NCBI GenBank assembly: GCA_020852815.1
Contig: JADZAN010000014.1
Span: forward strand, 62,001-126,000
DNA: 64,000 nucleotides
Direction of reading: 5' to 3'
Source of the DNA: Gemmatimonadaceae bacterium
Lineage (GTDB): Bacteria > Gemmatimonadota > Gemmatimonadetes > Gemmatimonadales > Gemmatimonadaceae
The translations under genes were made by a program, and so were the position numbers. Under the pieces are notes generated by a model. It was not told the DNA's origin, made no database searches, and saw nothing but the letters and a program-made list of their open reading frames with translations. Below are positions 57,346 to 64,000 of the stretch, one piece after another; the stretch's first letter is position 1; every line of letters begins with the position of its first letter.

Positions 57346-58131
57346 ATGACGCCGACCTTCGACCTCCTCGCGCCCGGCGCCCCCACCGCCCTCGTGCTCT
57401 TCAGCGCGCGGGTGAGCGGGCTCGTGCTGGTCGCGCCGGTCTTCTCGGCGCGCCCCGTCCCGGTGGCGATCAAGACCGGGCTCGTCATCCTCCTCTCCGT
57501 CCTCCTCACCCCGGTGGCGCAGTTGCACCTGGTGCGCCTCCCCGACCTCACGCCGGTCGCGATCCTGGGCGAGACGCTCGTCGGTTTCGCCCTCGGCCTT
57601 GGCGCGGCCCTCCTCATCGGCGCCGCGGAGACCGCGGGAGAGCTCCTCTCGATCCAGATCGGGCTGTCGGGCGCGGCCATCGTCGACCCCATGTCGTCGC
57701 ACCAGACCACCGCGCTGGGGCAGTTCGTGCACCTCTTCGCCATCGCGCTCGTCCTCTCACTGGACGGGCACCTCGTCATGCTCGATGCGCTGGCGGCGAG
57801 CGCCCAGCGCATCCCGGTCGGCACGCCGCTCGACATCGCCGCCGGGCTCCGTGACTTCGTGCGCACCGGCGCCACGCTCTTCTCGTTAGGCCTGCAGTTC
57901 GCGGCGCCGATCATCGCCGTCGTGCTGGTGGCCAACGTCGCCCTCGCCGTGCTGAGCCGAGCCGCGCCGCAGCTGCAAATCCTCCAGCTCGCGTTCCCCG
58001 TCCAGATCCTCATCGGCATCGGGACGCTGGTCGCGACGCTCCCCTTCATCGCCACCTGGTTCCTGGGGTGGGAGGCGTCGTACGACGGCGTCCTCACCCG
58101 GGCCATGTCCGCGCTCGCGGGAGTCCGCTGA
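57346..58131 (+). CDS. fliR: Flagellar export gate protein FliR
   Basis: 261 residues with about six hydrophobic helices (SGLVLVAPVFSARPVPVAIK, GFALGLGAALLIGAAETAGE, QIGLSGAAIVDPMSSHQTTA, FAAPIIAVVLVANVALAVLS). The QIG...A..DP signature is typical. ATG 57346 is 11 bp after fliQ. Confidence 0.94.
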   Translation: MTPTFDLLAPGAPTALVLFSARVSGLVLVAPVFSARPVPVAIKTGLVILLSVLLTPVAQLHLVRLPDLTPVAILGETLVGFALGLGAALLIGAAETAGELLSIQIGLSGAAIVDPMSSHQTTALGQFVHLFAIALVLSLDGHLVMLDALAASAQRIPVGTPLDIAAGLRDFVRTGATLFSLGLQFAAPIIAVVLVANVALAVLSRAAPQLQILQLAFPVQILIGIGTLVATLPFIATWFLGWEASYDGVLTRAMSALAGVR

Positions 58132-58132
58132 C

Positions 58133-59217
58133 ATGGCACTGGCCGACCAGGAAAAGACCGAAGCGCCAACACAAAAGCGGCGCGATGATGCCCGGGCCGA
58201 GGGACGCATCCCACGCTCGCAGGAGCTCACGACGTCGTTCGTGCTCCTGGGGGCGGCGATGCTGCTCAACCTCATGGGGCGTACGATGGGGCACCAGGTG
58301 ATGGGGATCTTCTCCGACGGCCTCACGCTGGTGGGAACGGTCGACGTGAGCCAGGAGTCGGCGGTCTCGATGCTGCGTTCCTTTGGCGCCCGCGCGATGT
58401 TCATCATCGGGGGCTGGGGAGGCGCGCTGATGATCATGGGGCTCGCCATCGCCGTGCCGCAGGCGCGCGGCGTGCTCACCTTCAAGCCGCTCGCCCCCGA
58501 CTTCGCGAAGCTGTCGCCGGCGCGCAACGCCAAGCGCATCCTCGGGATCCAGTCGCTGGCCGACCTGTTCAAGTCGCTGCTCAAGCTGGCCCTGATCGGC
58601 TATGCGGTGTACAGCGCGTTAGGCGCGGCCTGGCACGACATCATCGCCCTCGCGCAGGAGCCGAACTTCAGCTTCCTGCTGGTTTCGATGCGCTACTCGA
58701 TCAAGCTCCTCACCACCGCCGGGCTGTGCTACCTGGCGCTGGCGGGACTCGACTACGCCTTCCAGATCTGGCAGTACGAGTCGTCGCTCAAGATGAGCCG
58801 CGACGAGATCCGGGAAGAGTCGAAACAGTCGGAGGGCGACCCGCTGGTGAAGCAACGCATGCGCTCGTTTGGCCGCGCGCTGGCGCGCCGGCAGATGATG
58901 CGCGACGTCCCGAAGGCCGATGTCGTGATCACCAACCCGACGCACATCGCCGTCGCCCTCCTCTACGATCCGTTCAGGGCCCCCGCCCCCATCGTCCTCG
59001 CCCTCGGCCAGCGCAAGGTGGCCGAGCGCATCAAGGCGATCGCACGCGAGAACGGGATCCCGTGCATCGAGAACAAGCCATTGGCCCGCGCGCTCCTCGC
59101 CGCCGCCAAAGTCGGACAGATGATTCCCAGTGAACTCTACGTGGCCGTTGCCGAGATCCTCGCCTTCGTGATTCGTCGCCGCATGGCGCGCGGGCAGCCG
59201 CTGCAGGGAGTGAGCGC

Positions 59218-59221
<4 letters not shown>
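58133..59221 (+). CDS. flhB: Flagellar export switch protein FlhB
   Basis: 362 residues: an N-terminal cytoplasmic start (EKTEAPTQKRRDDARAEGRI), four transmembrane helices, and a C-terminal cytoplasmic domain with the autocleavage site N268-P-T-H. This domain is the partner of FliK in the hook-to-filament specificity switch. Overlaps flhA by 4 bp. Confidence 0.97.
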
Positions 59222-61300
<2,079 letters not shown>

Positions 61301-61311
<11 letters not shown>

Positions 61312-62131
61312 GACCTTCCACGGCACCGACCTGCGCCGCGTCTTCGACGACGCGCGGCGCGCCCTGGGCGACGACGTCCTCATCGTCCGCAGCGCGGTCA
61401 ACCGCGACGGCGGCGTGACACGCGTGGAGGTGATCGCCGCGCGGCAGCAGGACCTGCAGTCGCTGCGCAAGCGCCTGGAACCGACGATGCCCAACCTCGA
61501 TCGTCGCAGCAACGGGCGCCGCGCCCCGTACCTCGTTGCCCTCGTGGGCCCCACGGGGGCCGGCAAGACGACCGCGGCCGCCAAGCTCGCGCTGCATCGC
61601 GCCGTCTTCGGCGCCCGCAAGGTGGGGCTCATCACGCTCGACACGTATCGCGTGGGCGCGCTGGAGCAGATGCAACAGTACGCCGAGGTGATGAACCTCC
61701 CGCTCGAGGTGATCTACGACGCCCGCGAGGTCCCCGCCGCACTCAAGCGGCTCGACGATCGCGACGTGGTCATCATCGACACGCCGGGGCGCTCCCCGCG
61801 CGCCAGGGACGCCAACACGCAATGGCAGGCGCTGCTGCGCGTCATTGCGCCTGACGAGACACACCTGGTGGTCCCGGCCACGATGCGCCCCGATGCCGTC
61901 CCCGCCCTGATGGCGTCGATGGCACCGTGCCGCCTCACGCACGCGATCATCGCCAAGGTCGACGAGCTGCACGACGAGCGCGCCATTGCCGACGTCGCGG
62001 CGCGCGTCGACCTCCCCATCCGCTGGATCGCCGACGGACAGGCGGTCCCCGACGACCTGCATCCGTCGCGCGGCCGCATCCTCGGCGCGCTCGGCCTCGG
62101 GTCGCCGAACGCCTCGACGCGCGCCGCATGA
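61301..62131 (+). CDS. flhF: SRP-type GTPase FlhF
   Basis: 276 residues. P-loop ALVGPTGAGKTTAAAKLA, LITLDTYRVGALEQMQQYAE, DVVIIDTPGRSPRA (G3) and IIAKVDE (G4). The N-terminal basic B domain is short, so the protein is compact compared with 370-450-residue relatives. It positions the flagellum together with FlhG; overlaps flhA. Confidence 0.94.
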
Positions 62132-62961
62132 GTGCCGTCATGACGCTCCTTTCCTCGTCGAACGCCGGACCGGGACGCGCGGGCAACAGCGCGCCGCCCA
62201 CCGTCGTTGCCGTCGGCAGCGGCAAGGGAGGCGTAGGGACATCCACCGTGGCCGCACTCCTGGCCGCGACGATGGCCGAGGCCGGACAGCGCGTCCTGCT
62301 GATCGACGCCGGCCAGCGGCTGGGCGGGCTGCACCACCTGCTGGGGGTCGAACCCGCCGGCTCGTTAGGGCAGCTGCGCGGAGACCGCGAGCCGCAACAC
62401 CTCCTGGTTCCGGTGGCGGACCGCCTGTCGCTCTTTGCCGCCAGCACCGACGAGGGCGCGTTGCGCCCCACCGAGCGCCGCCTCCTCATGCGGCGCGTGC
62501 TGTCGCTCTACGCCTCGTTCGACCTGGTCGTGGTCGATGCCGGATCGAGCGCCGAGTCGCTCGTCGCCGCCTGCGCCGACGGAGCGGCACGGCTGCTGGC
62601 CGTCACCGCCGGCGACCGCATCTCGCTCGTGGCAACGTATGCACTCGTCAAGCTCCTCCACGACCGCACCCCCGGCGTGCGCGTCGACATCGTGGCCAAT
62701 CGCGTGGCCGACGATGCCGCCGACCGCCTGCACGAATACCTCAACGGCGCGGCCGTGCGCTTCCTCTCGCGCACCGTCCCGTTTGCCGGCGCCATCCCCG
62801 ACGACCCCGACTTCGGCCACGCACTCGCGGCCGGGCTGGGGACCGCCGAAGCATCGTTAGGCTCCACCGCGGCCGACGCCGTCCGCACCATCGGCGAGCG
62901 AATCCTCGCCGAGGCCGCTGTTCCACCGACTTCGAACCACCGCCTCTTGCGCAAGGGTTGA
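62128..62961 (+). CDS. flhG: MinD-like FlhG/YlxH with modified P-loop
   Basis: 277 residues, number/placement regulator of flagella. The deviant Walker A reads GSGKGGVGTSTVAALLA: the first (KGG) Lys is present, but the usual second Lys of GKT is replaced by Thr. Switch I is LIDAGQRLGGLHHLLG and switch II VVVDAGSSAES. The C terminus lacks an obvious amphipathic MTS helix. The start ATG overlaps the flhF stop. It may bind ATP like CpaE-type relatives or be an inactive scaffold. Confidence 0.85.
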   Translation: MSAVMTLLSSSNAGPGRAGNSAPPTVVAVGSGKGGVGTSTVAALLAATMAEAGQRVLLIDAGQRLGGLHHLLGVEPAGSLGQLRGDREPQHLLVPVADRLSLFAASTDEGALRPTERRLLMRRVLSLYASFDLVVVDAGSSAESLVAACADGAARLLAVTAGDRISLVATYALVKLLHDRTPGVRVDIVANRVADDAADRLHEYLNGAAVRFLSRTVPFAGAIPDDPDFGHALAAGLGTAEASLGSTAADAVRTIGERILAEAAVPPTSNHRLLRKG

Positions 62962-62965
62962 GCTG

Positions 62966-63721
62966 ATGGCAACCGATAACCTCTGGGGCTTGTTCGCCAA
63001 GGGCGATCAGGCGGCACGGGAGAAGCTCCTCACGGAGAACCTCAACCTCGTGCACCACGTCGCACGCCAGCTCTCCAAGGCGCTGGCAGCCCCGGCCGAC
63101 TTCGACGAACTCGTCTCCTGCGGCACGATCGGGTTGATGAATGCGCTCGATGCCTTCGAGCCGCACCGCGGGCTCGCCTTCTCCACCTTCGCCGTCCCGC
63201 GCATCCGCGGTGCGATCCTCGACGAGCTGCGCCGTCAGGATCACGTCCCGCGCTCGATCCGCCGCAAGACGCGCGAGATCGCCCACGCGCGCGAGACGCT
63301 CACCCGCATCTTCGGTCGCCCGGCCACCGACAAGGAAGTCGCCGAGCAACTCGGCCTCGACCTCGACACGCTGTGGCGCTGGCAGGCCGACACCGAGAGC
63401 GCCGTGCAGATCTCGCTGGACCAGTCGGCCACGGAGCACGACGGGCAACCGTGCCTCCCGCCGGAAGCGCTTGCGCACGAGTCGGACAACACGATCGAGG
63501 ACGACATCAACCGCGAGCAGGAGAAGGAGATCCTCAAGGCAGCGCTCAAGCGCCTCAAGGACCAGGAGCGGATCGTCCTCACGCTCTACTACTTCGAGGA
63601 ACTGAAGCTGCACGAGATCGCCGACGTGCTCGACCTCACCGAATCGCGTGTCTCGCAGATCCGCGCCAAGGCGCTCCAGCGCCTGCGCGGCGAACTCGCC
63701 CACTTTCGCACCCCGGCCTAA
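62966..63721 (+). CDS. fliA: Flagellar sigma factor FliA (sigma-28)
   Basis: 251 residues: region 2 (RQLSKALAAPADFDELVSCG, FSTFAVPRIRGAILDELRRQ), region 3 (RIFGRPATDKEVAEQLGLDL) and region 4 (VLTLYYFEELKLHEIADVLD, LTESRVSQIRAKALQRLR). It should read the four GCCGATA-type promoters in this window and is held by FlgM. The stop GCC-TAA-CG is a CGTTAGGC word. Confidence 0.96.
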   Translation: MATDNLWGLFAKGDQAAREKLLTENLNLVHHVARQLSKALAAPADFDELVSCGTIGLMNALDAFEPHRGLAFSTFAVPRIRGAILDELRRQDHVPRSIRRKTREIAHARETLTRIFGRPATDKEVAEQLGLDLDTLWRWQADTESAVQISLDQSATEHDGQPCLPPEALAHESDNTIEDDINREQEKEILKAALKRLKDQERIVLTLYYFEELKLHEIADVLDLTESRVSQIRAKALQRLRGELAHFRTPA

Positions 63722-63723
63722 CG

Positions 63724-64000
63724 ATGCGCGCGATCCTCAACCTCGTGAACCTCATCACCAGCGACACGCTCACGCTGGTGGCCACCGGCGCGCTCGCGCT
63801 GGCGGTGATCGCCCTCCTCGTCCTCATCGCCTGGCCCACGCGCCCCGCCTCGCCGATGTCGACCGCGCGCTCGCCGCGCTCGGCCGAGGCGCGCGCCCTC
63901 GTGGCGTCGGGCACACCGGCACTGGAAGTGGCGCGCCGCACCGGGCTCTCGCGCGACGCCTTGGCCCTCATGATGGGAATGACGTCGTCCTCCGCCCGGC
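63724..64000 (+). CDS. Membrane-anchored HTH-like protein after fliA (partial)
   Basis: Runs off the window. The visible 92 residues have one N-terminal transmembrane helix (LTLVATGALALAVIALLVLI), a Ser/Arg/Pro linker and a helix-turn-helix-like segment (ALEVARRTGLSRDALALMM). The layout resembles DUF6115/DUF2802 and SwrB-like proteins that follow sigD/fliA in other genomes; function uncertain. Confidence 0.65.
   Translation, partial: MRAILNLVNLITSDTLTLVATGALALAVIALLVLIAWPTRPASPMSTARSPRSAEARALVASGTPALEVARRTGLSRDALALMMGMTSSSAR

Overview
The window is high-GC (about two thirds G+C by eye) bacterial chromosome. SusC/SusD outer-membrane pairs, TonB-plug proteins, a split F1 operon and a diderm flagellum-chemotaxis locus together suggest Gemmatimonadota (Gemmatimonas-like). 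That assignment is inference from gene style, not a database result.

Layout. 0.2-9.4 kb: a small secreted protein, a SusD/SusC uptake pair, a plug/TonB-C chimera, an SGNH hydrolase with TPRs and a DUF5989 membrane peptide. 9.5-13.9 kb: F1 ATPase operon atpA-G-D-C on the minus strand, without delta or Fo genes, with a CRP-like palindrome upstream. 13.9-17.5 kb: a duplicated hairpin module, an AraC-type regulator, a NUDIX hydrolase, an MlaF-like ATPase and a sigma-70 factor. 17.7-18.8 kb: five tRNAs (Ala, Gly, Val, Arg, Pro). 18.9-39.2 kb (minus strand): chemotaxis genes cheA-W-R-D-RR-cheX-cheB and cheY-cheZ, then flgM, fliT-like, fliS, fliD, flagellin, a glycosylation/methylation island, fliW and flgL. 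39.4-64 kb (plus strand): an NtrC-type regulator followed by a nearly continuous flagellar operon flgB-flgC-(small protein)-fliE-F-G-H-I-J-motE-like-fliK-flgD-flgE, fliL-M-N-OP-Q-R-flhB-A-F-G-fliA, and a membrane-anchored HTH-like protein cut by the window end. flgF/G/H/I/J/K, motAB and csrA are not in the window.

How it works together. A sigma-54 (-24/-12) promoter lies between the NtrC regulator and flgB. FliA (sigma-28) is encoded at the operon end. Four sigma-28-like promoters, all with a 16-nt spacer, precede flagellin, flgL-fliW, flgM and cheA. The sequence therefore suggests a cascade: regulator, then basal body/hook/export genes plus FliA, then release from FlgM, then filament and chemotaxis genes. 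TPR/glycosyltransferase and methyltransferase genes next to flagellin probably modify the filament.

Most unusual points: a FliK hook-length protein with a complete M15 peptidoglycan-peptidase motif set inside it; an in-frame FliO-FliP fusion; a family of hairpin plus octamer repeats placed directly before start codons in one orientation; and a strongly over-represented DNA word, CGTTAGGC, found in several reading frames and between genes.
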